Part shown: piece by piece, positions 25,617-35,080 of the stretch | Position numbering within the stretch: the stretch's first letter is position 1 | Layout: each line of letters begins with the position of its first letter | NCBI GenBank assembly: GCA_023667265.1 | Contig: JAMPAJ010000001.1 | Span: forward strand, 58,059 to 122,058 | Direction: 5' to 3' | Source: Alistipes sp. | Lineage (GTDB): Bacteria; Bacillota; Clostridia; Oscillospirales; Ruminococcaceae | Length of the DNA stretch: 64,000 nucleotides | Program-made: the position numbers and the translations under genes | Notes under the pieces: generated by a model | Told to the model about the DNA's origin: nothing | The model's database searches: none | The model's input: only the letters and a program-made list of their open reading frames with translations

Positions 25617-26396
25617 ATGCAGATAACTAAGATCAGTGTGGGCTTGAAGAAAACAGGTACATTTGAGCGTCCCGAAACAGGCTCATATTGTCTGTATCTT
25701 TTCAGAAGTCCGGTAATAATGTCGATAGGCGGCGCAGAGAGAGTTTTCGGCGGAAGTACGGCTATTATCAGCACGCCGGGACGACGATGCCGGTTCAGGA
25801 GCATTGTGGGAAAGAACGTGAAGTATGATATGATATACTTCCGGCTTTCCACAGCGGATAAGCAGTATCTTTCGGGAATGGATATACCATTGAATACACC
25901 TATAGAGCTTGCCGACGAGTATATGACGGCGTCGGCGATAAAAAATCTCAGCATACAGAAAAGCATTGTCGGAAGCCGGAAGGCAGAGCTTGGGGAGCTT
26001 TACCTGAGAATAATTTTCATAAGCCTGGAAAGCGCCGCAAAGGGCATAAAACCGGAGGAGCAGACAGTTCCGAAGTATGCCGGGCTGAAAGAAATACGCA
26101 GCGAGATATACGAAGACCCTATGTTCGACTGGATGGTAGACGATATGTGCAGGCGGCTTGCGGTGAGCAGGACTTACTTTCACAGGATCTATCTGGAGGC
26201 GTTCGGCGTGACCTTTCGCCAGGACGTTATCGAGAGCAGACTCAATTACGCGGCAGAGCTGCTGCTGACAACGGAGCTTTCGGTCAGCGCCGTTGCCGAA
26301 AAATGCGGCTATGAAAGCGACTCCTATTTTATGCGTCAGTTCAAGCAGCATCGAGGCTGTACGCCGTCGGAATACAGAAATATTGCGGCGGAGTAA
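25617..26396 (+). CDS. AraC-family transcriptional regulator
   Basis: The 259-residue protein has an N-terminal beta-rich sensor region (about 1-130) and a C-terminal double helix-turn-helix of AraC type (MVDDMCRRLAVSRTYFHRIYLEAFG and LSVSAVAEKCGYESDSYFMRQFKQHRGCTPSEYR). The Shine-Dalgarno AGGAGG, 6 bases before the ATG, lies inside the right arm of palindromic element B, so translation probably depends on the repeat. Targets are unknown; the transketolase pair upstream and the peptidase downstream are the nearest candidates. Confidence 0.9.
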   Translation: MQITKISVGLKKTGTFERPETGSYCLYLFRSPVIMSIGGAERVFGGSTAIISTPGRRCRFRSIVGKNVKYDMIYFRLSTADKQYLSGMDIPLNTPIELADEYMTASAIKNLSIQKSIVGSRKAELGELYLRIIFISLESAAKGIKPEEQTVPKYAGLKEIRSEIYEDPMFDWMVDDMCRRLAVSRTYFHRIYLEAFGVTFRQDVIESRLNYAAELLLTTELSVSAVAEKCGYESDSYFMRQFKQHRGCTPSEYRNIAAE

Positions 26397-26443
26397 ACTG
26401 CGCGGAGAAAATTATGATAAAAAAATAATCATAGCGCGACATT

Positions 26444-26627
26444 GGGTTTCAAAAGGGACTGGTCCCTTTTGCAGAGTCCAGAGGCAGCGCCTCTGGCAGG
26501 GTGTGGGACAGAGTCCCACATCGACGGAACGTCGATAATGCCTTCAGGCGCTCCGCAAAGGGTTAATTTTGTAACAGTCCGGAGGACTGTTACAAAAGAG
26601 TGAACGCCCTCTCTTGCAGGGCGTTCT
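26444..26627. repeat. Chain-of-hairpins intergenic repeat, copy 2 (intact order)
   Basis: At least six consecutive stem-loops fill the gap: CAAAAGGGA-CTGG-TCCCTTTTG region, CCAGAGGC-AG-CGCCTCTGG, GTGGGAC-AGA-GTCCCAC, TCGACG-GAA-CGTCGA, AACAGTCC-GGA-GGACTGTT and GAACGCCCT-CTCTTGC-AGGGCGTTC. The reverse complement of the second half matches 3190-3345. It contains no gene. The dense folding could block read-through transcription from either side. Confidence 0.85.
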
Positions 26628-26678
26628 CTTAAAAATATTAAAAAGAAAAGAGAAAAAAGAACAGAAACGGAGATAAAA

Positions 26679-27719
26679 ATGACACAGGGAGACAAGAGAA
26701 GAGGAAAGAGAAAATACCGCATCAGATACGACAGAATTGTAATTCTCGTCCTTATAGTTGTGGTTCTCATTGTCCTCATTACATCATGCACAAGCGGCTG
26801 CTTCAGAGAGAAAAAGCCTGACGAGGACGGAAAGACGGCGGCTGTCACAACGACCGCTGCGGAGGCGGAAAAGCCTTCTGATAATACGGGTACAACTGCC
26901 GCCACGGTGCAGGACGATAATGCGGAAGAGCCGACGACTCAGCCTGCCGAAAACGGCGGAAGCCTTGCGCTTGCAGCTGAAGAAGTCCACAAGGGCGACC
27001 TTATGCTGGTAAACGCGGAGTATGAGTGCAAGTTCCTGGAAAATACGGACAATTATGTTCCGGTATATGAGAACAGAAGCGACCTGTACGAGGCTGGAGA
27101 CCTGGTTACAAAGCTGGACGGCAATGTTATAACTCAGCTTAATGCTATGATAGAGGCTTATGCGGCTTATATGAGCATTTCGGACACGGATATTTTTGTC
27201 CAGGACGGCTTCCGTACCTTTGACGAGCAGAACGACCGCCATACAAGCGGACGCTCGACGACCTTCGAGGCTGGTCACTGCGACTATCACACCGGACGCA
27301 CCTTCGATATCTACCATTACGACAGCTCCAGCGCATACGGATTTTCTCCCATGACGGCGGAGGAAAATTACACCTGGTTTGCCGACAACGCCTGCAAATA
27401 CGGCTTTATCGTGAGATACCCGGAGGGCAAGCAGGAGCAGACAGGGGAGAAGCCAAGAAGCTATACATACCGCTATGTCGGCGTTCCTCATGCTGTCTAT
27501 ATGAAAGAAAATGATCTTTGCCTTGAGGAGTATATTTCGCAGGTGAAGTCATATACTAAGGACGCGCCGCTGGAGATAACGACGGAGAGCGGCAGCTACA
27601 GCGTTTACTATATAACTGCTATCGAGGGCAGCACATCTGTTGATGTTCCCACAGACAAGGCGTATACCGTCTCCGGCGACAACTGCGGCGGATTCGTCGT
27701 AACAGTTACACTTAGCTGA
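26679..27719 (+). CDS. VanY-like (M15B) D-Ala-D-Ala carboxypeptidase, membrane-anchored
   Basis: An N-terminal hydrophobic segment (IVILVLIVVVLIVLITSC, with a possible LITSC lipobox) leads into a Thr/Glu/Ala-rich linker and a C-terminal peptidase domain (about 95-290). Zinc-ligand motifs of the M15 family are seen as YHTGRTFDIYH (His and Asp) and VGVPHAVYM (His). The enzyme would trim peptidoglycan pentapeptides outside the membrane. No vanS/vanR or ligase genes are nearby, so a wall-remodelling role is more likely than glycopeptide resistance. The first motif lacks the usual Ser-x-His spacing exactly (CDYH), so activity should be treated as probable. Confidence 0.78.
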   Translation: MTQGDKRRGKRKYRIRYDRIVILVLIVVVLIVLITSCTSGCFREKKPDEDGKTAAVTTTAAEAEKPSDNTGTTAATVQDDNAEEPTTQPAENGGSLALAAEEVHKGDLMLVNAEYECKFLENTDNYVPVYENRSDLYEAGDLVTKLDGNVITQLNAMIEAYAAYMSISDTDIFVQDGFRTFDEQNDRHTSGRSTTFEAGHCDYHTGRTFDIYHYDSSSAYGFSPMTAEENYTWFADNACKYGFIVRYPEGKQEQTGEKPRSYTYRYVGVPHAVYMKENDLCLEEYISQVKSYTKDAPLEITTESGSYSVYYITAIEGSTSVDVPTDKAYTVSGDNCGGFVVTVTLS

Positions 27720-27735
27720 TTCAGGGGTGTCCCCA

Positions 27736-29379
27736 ATGTTGAAATTAAGAAAAATTACGGCTGCGGCAGTCGGCATAATTCTTAGCGGAAGTCTTTTCGC
27801 CTGCGGAAACGAGGATAAGGGTACGGGTACGGGACATATGTTCGATGTTCCGCTCCTGGGAAATCCGGAAAGCCTTGATCCGCAGTTCGCCGACGATCCC
27901 GCCTCAAATACGGTCATAAAAAATCTCTACAGCGGACTTATGGAGATAGACAGCAGCGGAAACGTGGTGTGCCGGAATGCGGAGAGCTATAAGGTGTCCC
28001 AGGACGGCATGGTCTATACTTTTACGCTTAAGGACGATAATTTCTGGTTTTTCGATGAGAACGACGACGACGTTATCACTGAGGACGAATATTTTCCGGT
28101 CACGGCACAGGACTATGCTTTTGCCCTGCGAAGAGTTCTTGACCCGGCAATGAAATCGCCCTATGCGGAGGATTTTTCCTGTATAATGGGCGCATACGAG
28201 GTAATGCACAAGCTTGAACCGACTTCATTTGCGGAGATTTACGCGCCCGACGACAGAACGCTGCAAATCGTTCTGAATGAGCCGAACGCGGAGTTCCTCA
28301 GCGTTATGGCTACTGCCGGAGCTTTTCCCTGCAACGAGGAATTTTTCAACTCCACCAAGGGCAGATACGGTCTTGACGACAGATCGGTCATGTCCAACGG
28401 AGCTTTCTTCGTCCGCCAGTGGTTCTACGATCCATACGGCAGCAATAACATCCTCTATATGAAGCGAAACGATGCCAATTGGAGCGAGACCTTCGATATT
28501 ATGCCGTCTTTCCTCAGTTTTACTATCGAGGACAGCGAGGAGGATATAAAGGCGGAGTTCAAGGAGGACAATATCGAGTGCTTCACCTCCATGAGCAGCA
28601 GCGGATATAATCCAGAAAAGTACGTAATAGAGGGAATACCGGCGAATACCCTTGGGCTTATCTTCTCACCGGACAATAAATATTTCGCCAATGAAAACCT
28701 CAGAAAGGCGCTTGCCCTGTCGATCGACCGGGAGAGCCTTTCAAAGGAGCTGGAGGGCGGCTTGCAGACTGCCGGAGGAATTATTCCGCCTGCGGTGATG
28801 CTCCACGGCAGAAGCTACCGTGAACTGGTCTCCGACGCTTTTACGGCGTATTCTCCGGATGAGGCTGTTGAATGTCTGAACGCGGCAAAGGCTGAACTGG
28901 GTGCGGAAAATTTCGGAGAGATAAAGATTCTCGTCAACGCCGAGACTGTCAATTCCACCTATCTCCACATTGTAACCAGGAGATGGCAGGAGCTTTTTGG
29001 CTTCTATATCGGCATCGAGGACGTGTCGGCGGAGGAGTTCGACAGGCGCGTCGCCGAGGGCGATTTCACCATAGCTCTTTATCCGCTGCGAAGCCGTGTA
29101 TCAATGGGCATTTCTTTTTTCCGGGAGATAGAAAAGCTTCCGTTTATGGCGGCGGCTGTTCCGGAGGAGGGCTTTTCCGGCGGACTTATGGGATGTTCTG
29201 CGGTGACGGAGCTTGTAAGCGCCTATACTGCTGCGGAGAGGGCGGTAACGGAGAGCTATTGGTTTATACCTGTGTTCTATAAGGACTCCTATCTCATAGC
29301 CAGCAGCGACAATGAAGATATAATGTACGATCCTTTCACGGGTGCAGTCGATTATCGTCTGGCGTTGAATTATGATTAA
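27736..29379 (+). CDS. Oligopeptide ABC transporter substrate-binding lipoprotein (SBP_bac_5)
   Basis: The frame extends to GTG at 27727, but ATG at 27736 sits 6 bases after AGGGGTG and gives a normal lipoprotein signal (MLKLRKITAAAVGIIL...SLFAC), with the lipid-bearing cysteine at residue 23. The mature part is a family 5 solute-binding protein: NPESLDPQFADDPAS, VIKNLYSGLMEIDSSGNV and YTFTLKDDNFWF are characteristic. No permease or ATPase genes are adjacent, so it is an orphan receptor. It follows the VanY-like gene by 16 bases, hinting at wall-peptide uptake, which is inference. A bidirectional terminator follows. Confidence 0.9.
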   Translation: MLKLRKITAAAVGIILSGSLFACGNEDKGTGTGHMFDVPLLGNPESLDPQFADDPASNTVIKNLYSGLMEIDSSGNVVCRNAESYKVSQDGMVYTFTLKDDNFWFFDENDDDVITEDEYFPVTAQDYAFALRRVLDPAMKSPYAEDFSCIMGAYEVMHKLEPTSFAEIYAPDDRTLQIVLNEPNAEFLSVMATAGAFPCNEEFFNSTKGRYGLDDRSVMSNGAFFVRQWFYDPYGSNNILYMKRNDANWSETFDIMPSFLSFTIEDSEEDIKAEFKEDNIECFTSMSSSGYNPEKYVIEGIPANTLGLIFSPDNKYFANENLRKALALSIDRESLSKELEGGLQTAGGIIPPAVMLHGRSYRELVSDAFTAYSPDEAVECLNAAKAELGAENFGEIKILVNAETVNSTYLHIVTRRWQELFGFYIGIEDVSAEEFDRRVAEGDFTIALYPLRSRVSMGISFFREIEKLPFMAAAVPEEGFSGGLMGCSAVTELVSAYTAAERAVTESYWFIPVFYKDSYLIASSDNEDIMYDPFTGAVDYRLALNYD

Positions 29380-29411
29380 AAAAATGCTGATGCAACCGCA
29401 TCAGCATTTTT
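29380..29411. terminator. Bidirectional terminator between convergent genes
   Basis: A perfect 14-bp stem (AAAAATGCTGATGC / GCATCAGCATTTTT) with loop AACC has T-runs on both strands and lies between the convergent lipoprotein and regulator genes. Confidence 0.95.
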
Positions 29412-29419
29412 CATAAGGA

Positions 29420-31624
29420 TCATTTTTTCCTATACTCCGACGGAGCGACTCCCTCCGCGCCTTTGAACTGGCGGACGAAATAGTTATAAGAAGAATAGCC
29501 GCATTTCTGGGCAATTTCCGTAACCGTCATCTCCGTAGTGTTAAGCAGCTCCTTTGCCTTTTCAATACGGAAAATTATCATCTCTTCGATTATGCTCTTG
29601 CCGAAGTAGCTCTTGTATATCTTTTGCAGATAGCTCTTGCTCAGGTAGAGCTTTGCGGCAATCTCGCTTATATTCCACGGAAGCTCCGGATTTTTCATTA
29701 TCCTGCCGCGAAGCACGCATAGCTTCTCGTACTGGGGATTTCCGGTGGATTCAGATACCGTGTAGCTGGATACGCGATTCACAGCAGCCTTGTGCAGCGC
29801 AGAGCTGGGCGGATTTTCGGAATCGGCTGATTGTGTGTGCATTCCGATGGTGAAGTCGATGTTGCAGTTTTCGTTCTCCTCAAAAGCGGTCTGGGGCAGG
29901 GCGTCCTGCAAGCTCTTGAAGATCTCATCGCAGCGATCGGAAAAAGGCGTTATCACCGCAAAGGTATAGGCTGTCCAGTAGCCGAGTATCTCGTCGCTTC
30001 GGAGGCTGTTCCGGAGAACGGAGACGAAGTTCCGCATTATCCGGATGCACTTTTCTTCGTCATTCTGATAAACAGCATCGTTAAGTCCGGTAAGCTGTAT
30101 GCGGATGAAGCTGACCGTGTCGCTGCGGTTTTTCATATAGCCAAGCTGGTCGGCGTATGCCTTTTTGACTCCGGCTCTGTTGAGAAGACCGGTCTGTGCG
30201 TCGTGGAGCATAGCTCGATGAGCTGTTGAAAGCGTATTGTTAAGTATCGACTTTATACGCACCTGTTCCAGGGCTACGTTTATATAATTCGTCCAGTAAT
30301 GGAATAGCTGATTGAAGCTCATGGGTTCTTTTCCGAAAGAGACTGCGGTGTAGCCGAAGAAATTCTCCTTGAAATGAAGCGGTGTAAAGTAGTACGCACA
30401 GGGATAGCTGCGCTCAGCGTCGTAGATCGGCAGAAGCCTGTCCGCCGTGAAGGTCTCCTCAAAGTCGTAAAGACGCTGAACAGACGATTTTGCCAATATC
30501 ATCTGCATATTGCCGTCAGGGATAAAATCCAGTTTCTTGTCCGGCTCCCTGCTGGAATTCATGAAGCCTTCCGTCAGACAGATAAAGATCTTATTTGCTT
30601 TGTAGATATAATAGGTGTAATTGTCAATACTGTCGGCAAGCTCTCTCGGAGTTTCTGTTGAAGTAATATCGAATAGCATATCGCGGCAGAGAAGATCTCC
30701 TTCAAGAATGCTATTGACGACTTTATTCCGGGGTGTTTTTATCTTTGGCGGATCTACCCTGCATCCGCAGCTGCATCCAGGTCGGAAACCGCTTGCCTTG
30801 TTGGGGAGCCTGTCGGTGATCTTTCCGGTAATTACGCGGAACAGCCGGCGGAAGCCCTCTGTTCCCAGCTGAAAATACGGTCTGTTGTAGCTTGTTATGA
30901 TCGGGGAAAACTGATTTCCCTCCGGAGATGCGTCGTATCCGGTCACGGCAATATCCTCGGGCACGCGTATACCTCCATGCCGCAGGTTTTCGGCGAGTGC
31001 GATAGCGGAAATATCGTTTCCGCAGACTACAGCCTCCGGACGCGCCAGGCTGCCGTTTATTATCCGCTCCGCCAGCTCCTTTGCGGCATCCTTCCAGAAA
31101 TCGCCGTAAATACAGCAGCTTTTGTCGTAATACAAGCCGTGGTTTCGCATAGAGTTTTTAAAGCCTGCAAGCCGTTCCTCAGCGACAAAGACGTTTTTCG
31201 GACCGGTCAGGCAGTATATCTTATTAAAGCCGTGGACCTCGATAAGGTGGTCGGTCAGCTTTTCTATAGCAGAGCGGTCGTCGATAGCCGTGGCTTCAAA
31301 GCTCCTGTGCTCCTCGGAATCCAGAAGCATAACAGGCTTTCCGGAACGGAGGAGCAGCTCGTCAATACGTTTTCTGATCTCAATATTATGGAAAGTATTT
31401 TTCATGCAGAGGAATCCGTCAAACCTGTCGGAAAGGATCAGGTCAAGAATTTTGGCTTCCAGTAATTTATGGGGCGTTTCGTAGCTGAAATCGTGAAAAG
31501 TAGTAATAACGGCGATATCGCAGCTGCTTTTGAACGCCTGGGAAATAATGCCTTTGAGAACTTCCTCCTGAAAATTAATATGGCAGTCGGTCAATACGAC
31601 TCCTATCAAAAGTCTCTTTTTCAC
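29420..31624 (-). CDS. Fusion regulator: LacI-type sugar sensor, degenerate GGDEF-like domain, AraC DNA-binding domain
   Basis: The 734-residue protein begins with a periplasmic-binding-protein-like sensor (about 1-275: RLLIGVVLTDCH, VVCGNDISAIALAENLR, VPEDIAVTGYD). A middle region follows, then a segment from about 465 with GGDEF-domain spacing (HDAQTGLLNRAGVKKAYADQ) in which the signature position reads TAYTF instead of GGDEF, so cyclic-di-GMP synthesis is not expected. It ends in an AraC double helix-turn-helix (LPWNISEIAAKLYLSKSYLQKIYK; VTEIAQKCGYSSYNYFVRQFKG). LacI-sensor/AraC fusions such as XylR respond to sugars. It diverges from the PL11 lyase gene and is the likely regulator of rhamnogalacturonan use. 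Confidence 0.88.
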   Translation of the reverse strand: MKKRLLIGVVLTDCHINFQEEVLKGIISQAFKSSCDIAVITTFHDFSYETPHKLLEAKILDLILSDRFDGFLCMKNTFHNIEIRKRIDELLLRSGKPVMLLDSEEHRSFEATAIDDRSAIEKLTDHLIEVHGFNKIYCLTGPKNVFVAEERLAGFKNSMRNHGLYYDKSCCIYGDFWKDAAKELAERIINGSLARPEAVVCGNDISAIALAENLRHGGIRVPEDIAVTGYDASPEGNQFSPIITSYNRPYFQLGTEGFRRLFRVITGKITDRLPNKASGFRPGCSCGCRVDPPKIKTPRNKVVNSILEGDLLCRDMLFDITSTETPRELADSIDNYTYYIYKANKIFICLTEGFMNSSREPDKKLDFIPDGNMQMILAKSSVQRLYDFEETFTADRLLPIYDAERSYPCAYYFTPLHFKENFFGYTAVSFGKEPMSFNQLFHYWTNYINVALEQVRIKSILNNTLSTAHRAMLHDAQTGLLNRAGVKKAYADQLGYMKNRSDTVSFIRIQLTGLNDAVYQNDEEKCIRIMRNFVSVLRNSLRSDEILGYWTAYTFAVITPFSDRCDEIFKSLQDALPQTAFEENENCNIDFTIGMHTQSADSENPPSSALHKAAVNRVSSYTVSESTGNPQYEKLCVLRGRIMKNPELPWNISEIAAKLYLSKSYLQKIYKSYFGKSIIEEMIIFRIEKAKELLNTTEMTVTEIAQKCGYSSYNYFVRQFKGAEGVAPSEYRKK

Positions 31625-31769
31625 TTTTGCCTCCGGAATGATAGAATTGTGAACGTCTGATTATTTTATATATGTAATATTATATCATAATTCCGATGGA
31701 AATGCAAGACTAAAATGAATGTTTTTCACGTGAATTAAAATAATCTTCTCAAGATGATATGATTATTGA

Positions 31770-31798
31770 TTGCCAAAGGGAGATTATTTGTGTATAAT
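31770..31798 (+). promoter_or_regulatory. Promoter of the PL11 lyase gene
   Basis: TTGCCA at 31770-31775, a 17-base spacer, and TATAAT at 31793-31798 form a near-consensus promoter about 68 bases upstream of the lyase ATG. It lies in the 241-base divergent region shared with the fusion regulator, where its operators would be expected. Confidence 0.75.
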
Positions 31799-31865
31799 AT
31801 TATTGTAAACAAAATGTTAATGGTTTAAAACAGAAATAAAAAGCAAGTTTACAGGGGGAATTGAA

Positions 31866-34800
31866 ATGAAGTTCAACTTCAAAAAGCTGGTATCTGCTGC
31901 GGCAGCGGCTGCAATTACCGCATCCTGCGTTATTATTCCCGAAAAAGGCATAAACAGCGTTACCGAGGCTAATGCAGCTTCAAACGTCATGCTGGAATAT
32001 CTGAACAGGGGAATATCAGCAGTCAACACCGGCAGCGGAATGCTGGTAAGCTGGCGGTATCTCGCCAACGACGACGACAACGCAGTCTATAAGCTCTACC
32101 GCGACGGTACGCTTATCTACACAAGCGAAGTAGGAAAGGCGACCTGCTATCTCGACGCTCAGGGAAAATCGACCTCGAAATACCGCGTGGACACCCTCTC
32201 GCCCAGCGGCTCGGTGGTCGGCTCTGAGGACTGCACTCTCATTTCCAACAACACTTATTTCGACATCCCGATGTCGCCGCCCTCAAGCATCCACAGCCCT
32301 AACGATATGTCGGTAGGCGATGTTGACGGTGACGGACAGTACGAGCTTTTCGTAAAGTGGGATCCGAGCAATTCCAAGGACAATTCGCAGAAGGGCAAGA
32401 CCGATAAGGTCTATATCGACTGCATAAGGCTGGACGGCACACGCTTGTGGAGAATTGATTTAGGCGTCAATATCCGCGCAGGCGCGCATTATACCCAGTT
32501 CTATGTCGGCGACTTCGACCTTGACGGAAAGGCTGAAATGACCTGTAAAACCTCCGACGGAACAGTGGACGGAACGGGAAAGGTTATCGGCGACGGCTCA
32601 AAGAGTTACGTGAACGGCGACGGTTTTATCATAACCGGAAATGAGTTCTACACACTCTTCGACGGCGAAACAGGCGCGGCTCTCGATACTATAAACTACG
32701 AGCCTGGCAGAGGCGACACAACGAAATGGGGCAAGAGCAGCGATAAGTTCAACCGCGTCGACCGCTTCTGGGGTACTGTCGCATATCTGGACGGCGTTCA
32801 TCCCTGTATCGTTACAGGACGAGGCTACTATGGACGCATGACGGCTACAGCCTATAAGGTCGAGAACAAGAAGCTCGTGAAGATGTGGGCGTTCGATACC
32901 GGAACAAGCTCCAGCGTGCTGGGCTACGGCGACGGAAACCATAACTCCATGCCGGCTGACGTTGACGGCGACGGAAAGCAGGAGATCATCACCGGTTCAA
33001 CCTGCATCGACCACGATGGGACTCTCAAATGGTGTACGGATCAGGGTCACGGCGACGCAATGCACGTTGGCGATCTCGACCCAACAAATCCAGGAATCGA
33101 GGCATGGATATGCCACGAGGACAAATCCGCAGGCTACGGCGTTACTCTCATCGACTGCGACACCGGAAAGCAGATCTTCCACAACAACGGCTCGGGAGAT
33201 ACAGGACGCTGCTGCGCCGATAACGTCTGGGCAGGCAACCCGGGCGCTGAGCTCTGGGGAAACGGCAATGAGGTCAAGAACGTAAAGGGCGAGACGCTTT
33301 CATGCAGACGTCCGGCGATAAACTTCCTTTCATACTGGGACGGCGACCTGGAGCGCGAGATACTTGACGGTTATACCGATTCTCCGGCGACCATAACAAA
33401 GATGAAGGAGGACGGCACCCTTACGACACTTCTCACCACAGACGGCTATTACACCTGCAACACAACAAAGGGCACGCCCTGTCTCTCCGCTGATATTTTC
33501 GGCGACTGGCGTGAGGAACTCGTTGTAAGAGCTGCCGACAGCAAGTCCGTAAGAATATACGCGACAAATTACACCACGGAGTATCGTATCACGACCCTTA
33601 TGCACGACGCTCACTATCGTATGCAGGTATCCGCACAGAATACCGCGTACAACCAGCCTCCCCATACAAGCTTTTTCCTGGGAACAGGCTACGATCTTCC
33701 TGCAAGACCTACTGACAGCGTAAATACAACAGGCGTCAGCCTCGGCAAGGCAGGAGCTTCTATCAACACAGGATACAATTATAAGATAAAGAATAAGAAC
33801 AGCGGTCTTTACCTCGAAGTCGCTGACGCAAAGGCTGAAAACGGTGCAAACGTTCAGCAGGGCACATCAGGTTCGTTGGTCTGGAGATTTGAAGAGTCGG
33901 CAGAAGCCGGTTACTACTACGTCTATTCCGAATTAGGCGACGGAAAGACCTATCTTCTCGATCTGGACTACGGCAAGACAGACAACGGCACAAACATAGG
34001 CATCTGGTCGAATACGAACAGCGACGCGCAGCTTTTCAAGCTCGTGGACAACGGCGACGGCACATATGCAATATGCACAAAGGCTACAAATGACGAAAGC
34101 GGAATAGGCATAACGTCAGCATCAAAGGACAGCGGCGCGAACGTTATCCAGTGGACCTGCAACGATTCCGACGACCAGAAGTGGATACTGGAGATCGACG
34201 TCCCGAGGCTCAACGGAAAGCTTGTCAGCAACCTTGAACAGAAGGATATCGAGCGCCTTGGCAAATGGAAAATTGATGAATCAGCGGCTGTAGGCGACCT
34301 TATTTTCGGCGACCGCGACTTCACATACACACAGATACCCGAATCTCTTATCGGGGCGGAGCTTATCCAGACTGCCTGCGATTCAAAGAAGCTGGACGCA
34401 GATCTGGCAGTATTTACAGCTGCAAAGGATATAACAGTTTCGGTTGCTCTCGATACGAGAGTTGAGTCCACAACAGGGGCGATTCCCCAGTGGCTCGGCA
34501 CATGGACAAAAACAGGGGAGCAGGCTGCTTCCAGCAACGACGTTATGTTCGACATTTACGAGAAAACGTTCAAGGCGGGAGAGACTGTAACACTCGGAAC
34601 AAACAGCACAGAATATTCCGTTATCAATTATGGCGTATTCGTAAGAGAGCAGGCTGCTCCGATCGTTACAACGACAGCCACAGCTCCGGTAACAACGCCT
34701 GAGACGACTGTTACGACGGCTGCTTCTGTTGTTACAACGGAAATTCCCGACGAGCCGGGACTCCTTGGAGATGCAAATGTGGACGGCGTGGTCGACATTG

Positions 34801-34979
34801 CCGACGCTACGTTGATACTCCAGGTTATAGGCAACGGCGACAAATACCAGTTCGAGGGCAAGGGTGAGAACAATGCTGACGTTTATGAACGAGGCGGCGG
34901 AATCACAGCTATGGATGCCCTGAGTATTCAGAGATACGATGCAGGAATAATTACATCACTTCCTGAGTCGGTTCAGTAA
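31866..34979 (+). CDS. Secreted PL11-type rhamnogalacturonan lyase with ricin-type CBM13 and dockerin
   Basis: This 1037-residue cellulosomal enzyme is predicted to cleave the rhamnogalacturonan-I pectin backbone by beta-elimination. A signal peptide covers about 1-36. The PL11 catalytic region spans about 38-620: LEYLNRGISAVNTGSGMLVS at its start, VGDVDGDGQYE and VGDFDLDGKAE calcium-type loops, and HNSMPADVDGDGKQE. A ricin/CBM13 lectin module runs about 636-778 (YKIKNKNSGLYLEVADAK, FKLVDNGDGTYAI). A beta-sandwich-like module of unknown type spans about 780-930. A Thr/Pro linker leads to a dockerin from about 965 (GDANVDGVVDIADATLIL; ITAMDALSIQRYDAG). Its dockerin halves closely resemble those of the GH26 enzyme, so both should bind the same cohesin class. 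Confidence 0.93.
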   Translation: MKFNFKKLVSAAAAAAITASCVIIPEKGINSVTEANAASNVMLEYLNRGISAVNTGSGMLVSWRYLANDDDNAVYKLYRDGTLIYTSEVGKATCYLDAQGKSTSKYRVDTLSPSGSVVGSEDCTLISNNTYFDIPMSPPSSIHSPNDMSVGDVDGDGQYELFVKWDPSNSKDNSQKGKTDKVYIDCIRLDGTRLWRIDLGVNIRAGAHYTQFYVGDFDLDGKAEMTCKTSDGTVDGTGKVIGDGSKSYVNGDGFIITGNEFYTLFDGETGAALDTINYEPGRGDTTKWGKSSDKFNRVDRFWGTVAYLDGVHPCIVTGRGYYGRMTATAYKVENKKLVKMWAFDTGTSSSVLGYGDGNHNSMPADVDGDGKQEIITGSTCIDHDGTLKWCTDQGHGDAMHVGDLDPTNPGIEAWICHEDKSAGYGVTLIDCDTGKQIFHNNGSGDTGRCCADNVWAGNPGAELWGNGNEVKNVKGETLSCRRPAINFLSYWDGDLEREILDGYTDSPATITKMKEDGTLTTLLTTDGYYTCNTTKGTPCLSADIFGDWREELVVRAADSKSVRIYATNYTTEYRITTLMHDAHYRMQVSAQNTAYNQPPHTSFFLGTGYDLPARPTDSVNTTGVSLGKAGASINTGYNYKIKNKNSGLYLEVADAKAENGANVQQGTSGSLVWRFEESAEAGYYYVYSELGDGKTYLLDLDYGKTDNGTNIGIWSNTNSDAQLFKLVDNGDGTYAICTKATNDESGIGITSASKDSGANVIQWTCNDSDDQKWILEIDVPRLNGKLVSNLEQKDIERLGKWKIDESAAVGDLIFGDRDFTYTQIPESLIGAELIQTACDSKKLDADLAVFTAAKDITVSVALDTRVESTTGAIPQWLGTWTKTGEQAASSNDVMFDIYEKTFKAGETVTLGTNSTEYSVINYGVFVREQAAPIVTTTATAPVTTPETTVTTAASVVTTEIPDEPGLLGDANVDGVVDIADATLILQVIGNGDKYQFEGKGENNADVYERGGGITAMDALSIQRYDAGIITSLPESVQ

Positions 34980-35001
34980 AGTCATTTTCAATATCCCTCT
35001 C

Positions 35002-35034
35002 AGAAAAGCTCTCCCTAAGGCAGGAGGGCTTTTC
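35002..35034 (+). terminator. Terminator of the PL11 lyase gene
   Basis: AGAAAAGCTCTCC pairs with GGAGGGCTTTTCT (one G-U) across loop CTAAGGCA, with the T-rich strand at the 3' side of the stem. Confidence 0.75.
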
Positions 35035-35080
35035 TTAATAGTCGGCGTTCCCTAAATATTTTCATTACAAAAACAAATCA

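Noticed and set aside
26679-27719. Vancomycin-resistance locus
   Set aside because: The VanY-like domain stands alone, without vanHAX or vanRS-type genes.
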